Both the position numbers and the translations under genes were made by a program. A DNA stretch of 64,000 bases, taken from NCBI RefSeq assembly GCF_005239225.2, contig NC_133294.1, positions 15,265,631 to 15,329,630 on the forward strand, read 5' to 3'. Position 1 is the first letter of the stretch. Each line of letters starts with the position of its first letter. Under the pieces are notes generated by a model. That model made no database searches. It worked only from the letters and a program-made list of their open reading frames with translations, and was not told the origin of the DNA. Origin of the DNA: Populus alba. Lineage: Eukaryota > Streptophyta > Magnoliopsida > Malpighiales > Salicaceae. This document shows positions 46,601 to 57,884 of this stretch, one piece after another.

Positions 46601-48231
46601 AGGTGACATGCCCTTCACAGCATGTGTGGCTCGCCAAGCTTCTTGGGTTTGATTATGAGATTGAATTCAAGAAGGGCAGGGACAATGTGGTTGCTGATGC
46701 TCTCTCTAGGGTATCCTGTGGAACTCTCAGCACCCTGGCCATTTCTTCCCTGTCCACGACCTTGATGGAGTCCATCAAACAATCCTGGCAGAGTGACCAA
46801 GCTATACAGCTTCTCATTCAAGAAATAACTCGACAGCCTAACTCTCATCCTCACTACTCTTGGGTCAACCAGCTCCTATGCAGGAAGGGTAAGCTGGTGG
46901 TTGGCAGACATGGACCTCTTCAAACTCAAATCATTTCTCTATATCATGATTCAGCTGCTGGAGGCCACTCAGGTGCTATTGTAACAGCAAAACGTGTTGC
47001 CCAGGGGTTCTATTGGAAGGGCCAACAAAAGCATGTTCGACAGTACATCAGGGAATGCCCTATTTGCCAGCAAAATAAATCTGAGAACACACGTTCTCCT
47101 GGGTTGCTGCAACCCTTTCCTATTCCTACAGCTCCTTTTATTGATATTAGTATGGATTTTGTGGAAGGACTCCCTAAATCTGAAGGGCGAGAGGTTATCT
47201 TCGTGGTGGTGGATCGGTTTAGTAAGTATGCCCATTTTATGGCCCTTCCTCACCCCTACACTGCTTGTTCTGTAGCTCGAGTGTTTGTCGACAATGTATA
47301 CAAGTTACATGGGTTCCCAGCCACCATTGTTAGCGACATAGACACTGTCTTTCTCAGCCTATTCTGGAGGGAATTGTTTGCTAGGCAAGGCGTCAAGTTA
47401 TGCTATTCTACAGCCTACCACCCCCAATCAGATGGCCAGACAGAGGTGGTCAACAAATGTCTCGAAAACTACCTACGTTGCATGACAGGTACGTCCCCTA
47501 CTCAGTGGCTTCAATGGCTTCCCCTTGCGGAATGGTGGTACAACACCAATTACCATACAGCCACCAAATCCACCCCCTACGAAATCCTTTACGGGTACCC
47601 CCCTCCTCTACACATTCCTTACCTTCCCAAAGACTCCCCAGTTGACGCAGTAGACAATTTCCTATGTAAAAGGGAACACATTCTACATTCAGTCAAACAG
47701 AACCTACAGCATGCTCAGCATCGAATGATTCAACTTGCAAACAAACACAGAAGTGAACGCCAATTTTCTGTTGGTGATCTAGTCTACCTCAAACTACAGC
47801 CATATCGACAGAAGACCCTAGGCCACAGGCAATCTCAAAAATTGGCTTCAAAATACTATGGCCCATACGAAGTAATTGCAAAAATTGGCACAGTGGCCTA
47901 TAAATTAAAGTTACCTACCTCTGCCTCAATCCACCCGGTGTTTCATGTCTCCTTGTTGAAGAAGAAGGTGGGCAATCGGGAAGTCCTTACCACCTTGCCT
48001 GCCCTGCCAACAGAACCTCTTCTCCTACCACAGGCTATCCTCGATCGCAGGATGGTCAAGAAGAATCTACGGGCAGCCACTCAACTCCTCGTTCATTGGA
48101 CTGGTCTTACACCTGCTGAAGCCACTTGGGAGTTTTCAGACGAGTTGAGCCTCCGTTTTCCCCAATTTGACCTTGAGGACAAGGTCCAGCTGAAGAAGGG
48201 GCAATTGTTGCAGGCCAACAATGAGCTCTAG
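43637..48231 (+). pseudogene. Gypsy gag-pol, interrupted by four stops and one frameshift
   Basis: Gag starts at the ATG 43637 and includes a retrotransposon gag domain and a zinc knuckle (CFWCDEKFIPGHRC, near 44660-44700). Downstream, in the same frame: protease (VDSGSTHNF near 44890), reverse transcriptase ([18 protein letters not shown]; active site FFDDILIYS near 45940), RNase H (ETDASSRGIGAVL near 46376), integrase (His/Cys zinc finger with CPICQQ; D in MDFVEGLP, D in VSDID, E in QTEVV) and a C-terminal chromodomain (LVHWTGLTPAEATWEF). Lesions: TAA 44789-44791, TAG 45158-45160, TAG 45320-45322, TAG 46016-46018 and a one-base deletion near 46173-46177. The final stop at 48229-48231 lies 26 bp inside the 3' LTR. 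No envelope gene. Confidence 0.93.
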
Positions 48232-48616
48232 GTTCACACGGGGGAAATTCAAAGTTTAAAAGCAATTGTTAAAACGGTGTGTTTTGAATAAGTCATTAAG
48301 TCCAAAACGGTGCGTTTTATAGAGTTTATAATTTTGTTACAATTCAGTTAAAAGTCACGTGGAAATGAGAAGGAGCACGAGCTGGTTGTTAGGCTCCACT
48401 GTATATATAAACCATTCTGTTACAACAGAAAGTTATGAAATAATACTGATACATTTCCAAATTCTCTCGATCACCTCCCACGTTTCCTCTGTGTTCACCT
48501 GCAACTTCTTCTTCTTCTTCTCATCGTCTTCTTCCCTGGTACTTCAGTCCTCTTGTTCTCATACCCCTTCTCTTAACTTCATTGATCTATCACTGAATCA
48601 CCAAGTAACTGCTCCA
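48206..48616 (+). repeat. 3' LTR of the gypsy element
   Basis: Nearly identical to the 5' LTR, with one extra 4-bp segment (CTCC-type duplication near 48475). The pol stop codon lies inside it. Confidence 0.93.
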
Positions 48617-48621
48617 CATAT

Positions 48622-49063
48622 CAACCTAATAAGTTGGTTTGTAAAATCTTTATCTCCCACTTCAAATCTTCTTTGTAGAGCCCAAAATATTTTATGTAAC
48701 TATAGAAATTAAATAGTACATGATTTTCACAGATTCAACATCTTTTTTTTTCCCATGCTCTTAATGAAGATGTTGAATCTGTGAAATGTTTTCTTTTATA
48801 AATTGGTATAAAATTTATGAGTTCAGAAGCAAAGTTTAAGTTAGAGATATTAGAAAATTTAATTCTATGCAGACATACACAAACAGTCAAAACCTAGCCG
48901 ATGCTTCAAGATTCAGCAAGCAAAACGATCATACCACAAACTAAATTTGTTATTTCTTGAAACATATTTATGATCAATAGATCTTCATCAATTAGGTAAA
49001 TTCTAAACACTACCAGAAAAATACTGAATACAAATAAAAACATTAATAAAATTTTTATATCAG
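48622..49063. other. Spacer between the two retrotransposons
   Basis: About 440 bp of host AT-rich DNA separating two independent insertions. No gene seen. It contains a perfect 20-bp inverted repeat (annotated separately). Confidence 0.6.
48725..48786. repeat. Perfect 20-bp inverted repeat, 22-nt loop
   Basis: Arms 48725-48744 (TTTCACAGATTC...) and 48767-48786 (...GAATCTGTGAAA) are exact reverse complements over 20 bases. The loop has a T run of about nine. It could form a strong RNA or DNA hairpin. No gene nearby explains it. Confidence 0.85.
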
Positions 49064-49068
49064 TATAT

Positions 49069-49320
49069 TATAGAAACTTTACACTGCAATCTTATGTAAT
49101 GCAACTTAACTTTTCTTATTCATTTGTTTTAACATTTATACAGTCTAGGAGTCTTAATTGCAGGATTCAAATATGTGTAACGGAAAGATAATTACAATCA
49201 GAATTGATAACAATATTTCAAACTAATCATATTATTACGGAGAGCACACAATCTGGCACTTATCATGGTAACAGTTGCGATTGACTTGGCAAGAGTTTAA
49301 CTTCATCAGATTCCTTGATA
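49069..49320 (-). repeat. 3' LTR of the copia element
   Basis: 252 bp, seven differences from the partner LTR. The pol frame continues 58 bases into it on minus, and a G-rich tract (TTGCAGGGGCG on minus) precedes it as a polypurine-tract candidate. Confidence 0.92.
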
Positions 49321-52300
49321 CGCCCCTGCAAGAACAGGCTACCATCGGATAGGTCGATCTTGTCACATAAGTATTCTGTTCGTTGCCGGGAGAGAGGCTT
49401 GGTGAGCAGATCTGCTAGCTGATCAGTGGTGTGAACATGTTGAACATTAAGAATATTTTTCGCAACCAAATCTCTCACAAAGTGAATATCAATTTGTATG
49501 TGTTTCATCCGAGAGTGCTGGATAGGATTGAAACTTAAGTGTGTTGCCCCCAAATTATCACATAGGAGCAAAGGTGGTTGTGATAGAGAAAACTTAAGTT
49601 CTTGAAGTAGAGAGAGTACCCACACTCTCTCAGCAGCAGCCGTTGCCAAGGCCCTATATTCAGCTTCAGTTGACGATCGTGCGATAGCACGTTGCTTTTT
49701 AGAACTCCAGGAAATTGGTGTGTGACCAAGGAATAGCATATAAGCTGAAGTTGATTTTCTGTCATCAAGACTTCCAGCCCAATCAGCATTCGAGAAACAA
49801 GTTAATGTGCTGCTTAAAGCTTTGTCGATGGTAACTCCATGAAATATTGTGTTCTTCAGATAAAGCAACAGTCTTTTTGTTGCTATTCAATGAGTCTGCT
49901 TAGGATGATGCATAAACTGAGAGAGTTTATTGACAGCAAAACTGATGCCAGGTCGAGTGAGGGACAGGTATTGCAAGCGCCAATAACTTTGCAATATTCA
50001 GTAGAGTCAATAGATGCAGAACCATCATCCAACTGTAAAGAAACCGATGATGAGAGAGGCGTGGCAACATCGCGAGCACCATCCATACTGGTTTTGGCAA
50101 GTAAATCTCGGATATATTTGTGTTGAGATAGAAATAAACCAGCTGCAATAGGAATAACCTCAACACCAAGAAAGAAATGCAAAGACCTCAAGTCTTTGAT
50201 GGAAAATTTCCTGCTAAGATGATCAATAATGCTTCCAACAAAATTTGTGTTATTGCCTGTGATAATTAGATCATCAACATATACTAGGCAATAGGCAAGA
50301 GTAGAACCATCATGAAACACGAATAGAGAGGAGTTTGATTTAGAATTTAGAAAACCAAATTCTGTTAAGGTATGCGTAAGGGCAGCAAACCAGGCACGAG
50401 GGGCCTGTTTTAGGCCTTAGATAGCCTTGGTGAGGCAGCAAACATAATCAGGATGATCAGAACTCCTGAAACTAGGGGGTTGTTTCATATAAACTGTTTT
50501 GGTGAGATGGCCATGAAGGAATGCGTTATTAACATCTAATTGGCGCAAAAGCCAGTGCTGCATCACAACAATGGTCAAAACAGTGCATATGGTTACTGAC
50601 TTAACAACAGGACTGAATGTTTCTTTGTAATCTAGTCTGGGTCGCTGATTGAACCCTTTGGCTACTAGTCTAGCCTTAAACCGATCAACAGACCCATTAG
50701 CATGCCTCTTCACCTGAAATACCCATTTACACCCAATAATATTACATCCAATTAGAGGAGGCACCAATTGTCAGGTATTATGACGCATCAAGGCAGTTAA
50801 TTCGAAGGACATGGCCTCACGTCATCTAGAATTAGAAAGAGCAGCAACAACATTCAAGGGTTCTAAGGAGGATAGAATGGGGTGTTTGGTAACAAGGAAT
50901 GATTTCTTAGGTTTATAAATGTCATTCATGGACCTAGTAATCATACTATGCATTCTCACAGTAGGATGTTCAGGGACAATTGAAGTAGATAATTTAAGGG
51001 AAGGATTGGGATTTAAAGGCAAAAGGGAATTGGAATTACTTACCTGGAGAGGAGACGGTGCAGAGGACGACCCATGCTCAAATGATTGCAAGACTTCGAT
51101 ACCCACATCCAGGGAAGTGCTGGGATGAGGTAAATCAAACTGTAGTTTGGATAAGGTGATGGGCACAGAAGAGCCTTGCTCAACCGATAGAGAAGAAAAA
51201 GAACTATGATGACCGAACTGATGAAAGGGGAAAGTGCTTTCATGAAAAATGACGTGGCGTGATGTGAAAATTCTGTTGGTAGACCGCTCAAGGCACAAAT
51301 AAGCATTTTGGGATAAGCTGTAACCTATGAAGACACATGATTTGACTTTCGGTTCAAGTTTGTGTTTATTGTATGGGCGGGTTAATGGATAACAGAGACA
51401 ACCAAATTGTTTGAGTTTGAGATAGTTGGGTTTTTGATTGAATAATTTTTCAAATGGAGACTGATTATTCAAGGTGGTTGTGGGCATGCGATTTATAAGA
51501 TAGGCAGCAGTTTGAAATGCGCAGGGCCAATAATTAAGGGGCATGTGAGCATCAGTGAGCAAGGTAAGACCAATTTCAACAAGATGGCGATGTCGCCTTT
51601 CAGACAAACCATTTTGTTGAGGGGTATGAGGGGCAGTAGTATAGTGACTAATGCCATGAACTGAAAGATAATTTTTGAGACCAATATATTCCCCGCCATT
51701 ATTAGAATAGAGACTTTTTATTTTTGTGTTGAAACGATTTTCCACAAGATTGCGAAATTGGGGGAAAATGGTTTGAACATTTGATTTTTGAGTCATGGGA
51801 TAAAACCAAATATATTTAGTATAATGGTCAACAAAAATAACATAAGATTTAAATCCATTAATGCCAAGATCATGGGATGGGCCCCAAACATCCGTGTAAA
51901 TCAGTTCAATAGGAGTAGTGCTGGTAAGACCATGAGTACTAAATGATTGACGATGAGCTTTGTTTTGAGAGCATGAAGTACACAAAGAAGAACTGCTAGT
52001 TTTATTAGTAGGTAAAGAAAAAGCATGAATGAGATGATTAACCAATTTAGGAGATGGATGACCAAGATATTTGTGCCATCCATCAGATGTTGTGTGTTCA
52101 TGAACATAGGCAATAATATTTGTCTTGTTGGATGGTAGATGCTCTGGAAATGGGTACACTCCATCTTTACATTCGCCTTTGAGTAGGAGCGCCCCCGTGA
52201 TCTGATCCTTCACCAAAAAATAAGTAGGGTGAAATTCAATGTAAACATTGTTATGCTTGGTAAAATGATGAACAGATATAAGATTTTTATGAATGGTTGG

Positions 52301-53425
52301 AACGCAAAGAGTGTCACGTAAATGAAAGACATGATTGGATGATTTTAGAGATAACGACCCAATATGAGATATAGGCAAACCTGATCCATCCCCAATTACA
52401 ACTTCATCAGTACCATCATATTCAGAATTAATCGTCAAATTGGAGAGATCAGTGGTCATATTGTGAGATGCTGCTGAGTCAACTAGCCACTTCTGATTTT
52501 TGGATTGAGGAGAAGCTGCACAATTTGCGGAGAAATCAGAACCAGACATTTGTGGGCATTGTTTAGTTGTATGACCCAGTTGATCACACAATTGACATTT
52601 TGGTTTAAACCTTCTGTGACCTGAATTAAAGTATCCATTTCGGTGAGCCCCATTATGTCCACGTGGAGTGGCAAAAGAGACCGGAGGACGCCATTTGGAC
52701 TGTCTGGAATTTGAAGAAGACTGAGAGCTCCAGCGATTAGAATAATTGGCAGTGGGAACAAATGAATTTGTGGATTGGTGCTCCAGCCGCCGAAGATAAT
52801 TTTCATGGCTAACAAGAAGATCATGAATTTCTTCAAACTTCAGAGATGTTTCTCGAGCACGAATGGGTGCTACAATTTCTCTGAATTCAATACCCAATCC
52901 ATTGAGTATGTAGAGAGTTAGGTCATTGTCTGAAACAGGACAATCGATGACAGCGAGCTCATCAACAATTACTTTAATACTTTGAAGAAATTCGGTAACT
53001 GGACGAGACCCATGTGTGCTCAAGGTCAAGTTTTCCTTAAGCTGCATAACACGCGTTCTTGATTTGCCAGCATATAACCGGGTAAGTGTTGTCCAGGCCT
53101 CATTTGATGTTTTGTAGGCAGAGAGAAGGGGGGTTATAGTGGTGGAGGTGGAGACGAGAATAGCATGTAAAATAAGTTTATCTTGGCGAATCCAGTGGGA
53201 ATTCGCGGCTTTAGATGCAATGAGGTTTTGTGCATCAATAACAGGGCATTTGTGTGTACCTGTTACACAATCAATAATATCATAGCCAATGAGCAATGCT
53301 TCAAATTGAGCACGCCACTAAGGAAAGGTAGAGGGAGTGAGTTTTTCATTGATGGTGGTGGCAGCATTGATGGTGATAATGGGTGAGAATGTTGAATCGG
53401 TGGAAGGTGCAGTGGAAGTTGCCAT
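49263..53425 (-). pseudogene. Copia gag-pol, multiply interrupted
   Basis: Frame starts at 53425. In order: gag with a CCHC knuckle (CQLCDQLGHTTKQC), protease (WLVDSAASHNMT), integrase (HHCC region HKYLGH...CTSCSQNKAH; D in YTDVWG; QNGLSERRH), RT (GCKWVFQVKR, VDVN-like QLDVNNAFLHG, active site YVDDLIITG) and RNase H (CFSNADWAGSLDDRKSTS; ARSSTEAEYRA). Lesions: TAG 53318-53320, TGA 50822-50824, TGA 50771-50773, TAA 50417-50419, one-base loss near 49976, TGA 49887-49889. In addition the integrase catalytic Asp of the SDNGGEY-type motif reads Asn (AAT at 51701-51703). Stop at 49263 lies inside the 3' LTR. Confidence 0.92.
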
Positions 53426-53482
53426 TTGCAGGAAGCAGTGGAAGGACAGTGGAAGGGATGAATACTCGTTAGAGATTTTCCT

Positions 53483-53494
53483 GCTCTGATACCA
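53483..53494 (-). other. Primer-binding site of the copia element
   Basis: TGGTATCAGAGC on minus is the usual complement of the plant initiator tRNA-Met 3' end. It starts immediately at the LTR edge with no spacer. Confidence 0.9.
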
Positions 53495-53746
53495 TATAGA
53501 AACTTTACACTGCAATCTTATGTAATGCAACTTAACTTTTCTTATTCATTTGTTTTAACATTTATACAGTCTAGGAATCTTAATTGCAGGATTCAAATAT
53601 GTGTAACGAAAAGATAATTACAATCAGAATTGATAGCAATATTTCAAACTAATCCTATGATTACGGAGAGCACACAATCTGGCACTTATCATGGTAACAG
53701 CTGCGATTGACTTGGCAAGAGTTTAACTTCATCAGATTTCTTGATA
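53495..53746 (-). repeat. 5' LTR of the copia element
   Basis: 252 bp, same length as the partner, with termini TATCAAG and TTTCTATA on minus. Confidence 0.92.
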
Positions 53747-53751
53747 TATAT

Positions 53752-54505
53752 TACGGTGATATTTATCAGCTGAATTCTTTAATCACTAACTTCATCAGTA
53801 AACACTAACAGAAATATATCATCCATATATACTAGAAAATCACAATAGAAAAACATTTGTTGTAGGTTTAAACAACAAACACAAGCAACTAACAACAAAA
53901 GATTTTACCTGGGGCCATTCTCACCGAAAAAGGGCTGATTATTCTTTATTTAGGTTTGAGCTTCATACTACTCTTATATATCATCTCTGAATATAACTTC
54001 TTGAGAAAGGAAAACAAAAACCTTAGTGCCAGGCATGATAATGGGGTCTGCAGAAATCCATTTTCATGAGTGAACGAGAAGAATTAGGCTTTATTACTTC
54101 AATAGAGCAACAATTAAGTTCTCACCATTAACATAAATTTTGACAGGCTTGAACAATCTGCTTTGCACCAGCCAGGATATATTCTCATCACTTTCTTTCC
54201 TGGTATTGTTTCCAATTGTTGAAGAAGATTAATGGGCATAAAAATACCTTTGCTTGAGTGCATAGCATAAACACAGTTCTTCATTCGATCGTGGCTGAAT
54301 CAGATTTGTTAAAACAAGTGCTTACGCAAAAAGGAAGGCATAAATGTAGATAAAATCAGTGTTGAATCCCGTCAAGGTATGGTGTCTACTTTAATTACAA
54401 TGCTATTGGGCTTTTTTATGACATCTTGAAATAAATGTCATGCAAAATATAGCTACGAAAGAGTTCAAAACAACAACAATCAAACTTATTTATTATCAAA
54501 ACAAC
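53752..54505. other. Intergenic DNA right of the copia element
   Basis: No frame or RNA gene seen. Moderately AT-rich host sequence. Confidence 0.5.
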
Positions 54506-55322
54506 TTAGGCTCTGTTTATTTGTTGGAAAGTGGTTTTCTTGGAAAGTGAATTTCAGGAAAATGAATTATTTTTCGATATTTGGTAGTGTTATGGAAAAT
54601 GAACTGGAAAACACTTTCCAGTGTTTAGTTATGTCATGAAAAATGAACTGAAAAATAATTTATTAATGAATTAATTTTTTTTTCAAGTTTATCTAAATAT
54701 ATATAAAATATTTAATATAAATATTTAATCACTTACAATAAAAAAATAAAATCTAAAAAGTGTAATGATGAATTTTTTTTATTATATCTTATATTTATAT
54801 ATAGCTTATTTTATAAAATATAACTATATATTATTTTTTTTTAAATCTTATTTTCATTTTATATTTTATATTCTCGTCTCCCTCTTATCATTTATCCTCC
54901 ATGTGAATAAAAATTTTCACTATTCTATTTGTTACTAGCAAAGCACTAGGAAATAACAAAGCACTAGGAAATTAAAAAAAAACAAAACAAAACAAGGAAA
55001 ATGAAATACAATAAGAAAAAGGTTGCAAGTCTTCAAGAGATAAAGTGTGAGGATGAGGTGCACGTGGTCCAGTGATTGGTGAAAAAATCCCTGTTTTGCT
55101 TGTCACAAGAGAAGAAAACAACACGTTTTATTTTGGTAAACAAAAGAAAGTGTTTTCCTTGGAATAAGAAAATGAAAACACTTTTATGCGGCAAATCATT
55201 ATTCTTTTCTTTGATTTGAATTGAGTTTTCCTATAACAACTTTCTTTATGTTTACTAAACATAAAAAAAGTGAAGAAAATAGTTTTTAAAAAAATAAATT
55301 TCTAGAAACAAACAAGGCCTTA
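54506..55322. mobile_element. PIF/Harbinger-like MITE with TTA target duplication
   Basis: The element 54509-55319 (811 bp) starts GGCTCTGTTTATTTGTTGG and ends (reverse complement) GGCCTTGTTTGTTTCTAG, giving inverted ends of about 15-18 bp. It is flanked by TTA at 54506-54508 and 55320-55322, the 3-bp duplication expected for PIF/Harbinger. Inside, subterminal blocks rich in GGAAAATGAA / AAAGTGTTTTCC are inverted to each other. No transposase frame. Confidence 0.75.
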
Positions 55323-55859
55323 GTTAATTAACCGGCTGACCATCTATAAAACCAGGTTTTTAGAATATTTTTTATAAAATTTTAACCAGGTATAAAAATA
55401 AAACTAAAAAGTGTGTTATTTTTCACTAACAAGCTGGTTGATTTCACTCATCTAGATTTCTTTATAAGTTTAGATATGTTAATTCAATTTATAAACATAC
55501 ATGCAAAATGTTTCACGATCATAGATAAGGAGGCAAAACTTGAAAATTCAATCATAAAGAAAAAAAAAAATCTACCCAACTCACTCATTTTTTTCTACAG
55601 GTAGAATATTACTAGATTTTTTGTCATGCTACACTACTGGTTAAATAATGTTTTTTTAAAAATGTAAAACAAATATAAAAGTATTTCTAACATGTATTTT
55701 AACATAGAAAAATAAATCAATAATGAATTAAAAATCTGATATATATTAGACGACACCCTTTTTTAAATACTAAAATGGTGATATATCAGATGAAATTTTT
55801 TTTTTTAATATTGAGATAGCGACATATTAGATCGATCCAAACTAATCCTATTAATTTAC
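55323..55859. other. AT-rich intergenic DNA
   Basis: No gene supported. The frame at 55413-55604 ends in a poly-Lys run and lacks a domain. Confidence 0.45.
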
Positions 55860-56550
55860 AAAACTAACATTCTAGGTCATGAGAACATGATAATCATATA
55901 GGAAAAAAAAAGCAATTTAAAAATATTAGGAAGCTTAATTTCCAATAAGCAAAAATATTGAAGGAATTTTTTTTAAAAAAAGACAAAAAATAATGGTGCG
56001 AGTCTACCTGTATAAACTCATTAAACTTGTGAATTGAGTTGTGAGAATAAGATTATCCCATAGAAAACAAAAAAAAAATTATGAAACCTAACTCTAAATC
56101 AACTCATTGTTGAAAGACAATTGAAAAAGAAAAAGATTTAAAAAGAGAGAGAGAAAAATAATCTAAGTCATCTAGGGTTAACTCGATAAACCCGTGACCC
56201 ACATCATGAGATCAAGATAACTTAATATAGAGAAAATAAAAAAAAAAAATCATGAAACCTAATTATGAACTAATTAAACTTGTGACATGAGTAGTGAGAA
56301 TAAAATTATCCATAGAAACAAAACAGTTATGAAGCCCAGCTCTAAAACAACTCATTTTAAAGGATAAAATCAAAAAATAAACTTTTGAAAAAATTCAAGT
56401 CAACTTAAGTTAACCCGATAAACCTACGACTCAGGTTATGAAACTAGAATAACTTGATAGAAAAAATATAAAAAAAATATCATGAAACCCAATCTCCAAC
56501 CAACTAAATGTTGAAAGCCAATTAATAAAAGACTCAAAAAGCCTTAAGTG
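55860..56550. repeat. Degenerate tandem array related to the 14.5-kb array
   Basis: The landmark 'AACTCATTGTTGAAAGACAA' and variants recur near 55950, 56099, 56348 and 56501. The accompanying blocks are GGTTAACTCGATAAACC, CGTGACCCACATCATGAGA and AAGATAACTTAATATAGAG. The same word order builds the 14500-15440 array, which indicates a common dispersed tandem family. Confidence 0.7.
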
Positions 56551-57884
56551 AACTCGGGTTAATTAAAAAATATAAACATAAAAAAACCATAAAATATTAT
56601 TTTAATTAATAGTGTTTTTGTGAATGTAAAGTGAATTAGTCATACCTTTAATTGTTTTTAAAAATTAAATATATGAATAGTTCAAAGTAAATCTGAATTA
56701 AAATTATTAAAACAGGTACAAGAATGTGAGCCATACATAAGGATTAGCGATAACTAAGGCCCTTATAATTTCTAAAGAAAATATAAGGTCTTTTTTTATG
56801 ATATAAATTAAATATTGAATTCTTAGACATAAAAAAACCTGTTAATTAAATTTTACTTTCGTTAAATTTTGCACCTCCCAGTATTCGGCACTTGACAATT
56901 TCAAGGGTCGATCGATTGAAAACAAATTTATCGTTATCATAACAATGTTATGCCATCCCAAAACAAAATGTGAAAAATAATAAATAAGTAAATAATTTTG
57001 AATTTTGAATTTTTTTTTGTTTGATTTGTTTTTTTTCATGTGGCTCTTTTTTTTTCGGTTTATTTTTGTTTAGTTTTTTTTTATTTTATAAAACTAAAAC
57101 CAAACCTAATCAGTCAATTTTAAAAAAAAAATTTAATTAATTTTTTTTAGTACAATGTTTTTAAATTTTTTTCTGATTTTTTTAATTTAATTAATTTTTT
57201 AGTTTTTTTCTTTAAAGAAAAGTTACAACAAAAGCCTAAAACATTAAAAATATTTTGCGTGGTTACGAGTTTTATATGCAATTAAGGTTTTTTTTTTTTA
57301 AATACAATAGTTGTTTTTTAAGATATATTTTATTTAAAAATATATTAATATAAATTTTTTTATTTTTAAAAATTATATTAATATTAATATATTAAAATAA
57401 TTTTAAATAAAATTTTAAATTTTCATAAATATCATTTAGAATATAATTACAAACAGCTTCAAAGACTTGTTTCCAGTAATTGATAATAGTAATGGGAGTT
57501 AATTATAAATTAGACCCTTAGTTTAGCAAAACTAATCGGTTAAATTAGTCATTATTGTGTCGGGAAATATTTATTTAATCCCTATATTCTTAAATCTATT
57601 TATTATTGAATCCATTTAGTGTATTTTATGTTTTAAAAGAAAATATTTTTTTTGAAACAAAATGTTTATTAAATTAAATATAGTCAATAATGATCAAAGT
57701 ATTATTTAATATTTTTTATATCACAAAAATAAATTAAATTATTTTGATACAGTATCTAAATTATAATTAACGAATAAAACATCTTTTTCGATGGAAAAAA
57801 AAAATAAAAAAGCTCTATTGTTTTGTTAAGTCATTACACTGCTGCTACATTAACCTGCAGCAGCTCTGAGAGACTGGAACGAAG
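56551..57884. other. AT-rich upstream region of the PLP-enzyme gene
   Basis: No gene seen. MITE-like AT palindromic sequence at about 57300-57440. The last ~60 bp (CTGCTGCTACATTAACCTGC) is presumably the 5' leader of the gene starting at 57885. Confidence 0.45.

Larger units (their letters stand above)
43195..48621 (+). mobile_element. Ty3/gypsy chromovirus LTR retrotransposon, complete ends
   Basis: The element 43200-48616 (5417 bp) has LTRs 43200-43606 (407 bp) and 48206-48616 (411 bp), both TG...CA. They differ by four substitutions and one 4-bp indel. The 5-bp target duplication CATAT is perfect at 43195-43199 and 48617-48621. A primer-binding-like TGGTTCAGAGC follows the 5' LTR and a purine tract (GAAGAAGGGGC) precedes the 3' LTR. 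Order gag-PR-RT-RNaseH-IN-chromodomain places it with chromoviruses; small size and short LTRs suggest a Reina-like clade, not tested. About 1% LTR divergence implies a young insertion. Its coding frame is interrupted, so it is not autonomous as it stands. Confidence 0.95.
49064..53751 (-). mobile_element. Ty1/copia LTR retrotransposon, complete ends
   Basis: The element 49069-53746 (4678 bp) is on minus. LTRs are 49069-49320 (3' LTR) and 53495-53746 (5' LTR), each 252 bp, differing at seven sites (about 2.8%). The 5-bp target duplication TATAT is perfect at 49064-49068 and 53747-53751. Read on minus, the LTRs begin TATCAAG and end TTTCTATA, so the termini are TA...TA, not the usual TG...CA. 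A primer-binding site TGGTATCAGAGC (initiator tRNA-Met type, 53494-53483) abuts the 5' LTR directly. Domain order gag-PR-IN-RT-RNaseH is diagnostic of copia. It is older than the neighbouring gypsy element and coding-defective. Confidence 0.93.

Noticed and set aside
43195..53751. Integrated plant pararetrovirus
   Set aside because: Both elements have LTRs, target duplications and integrase, and no movement or coat protein; they are ordinary gypsy and copia retrotransposons.
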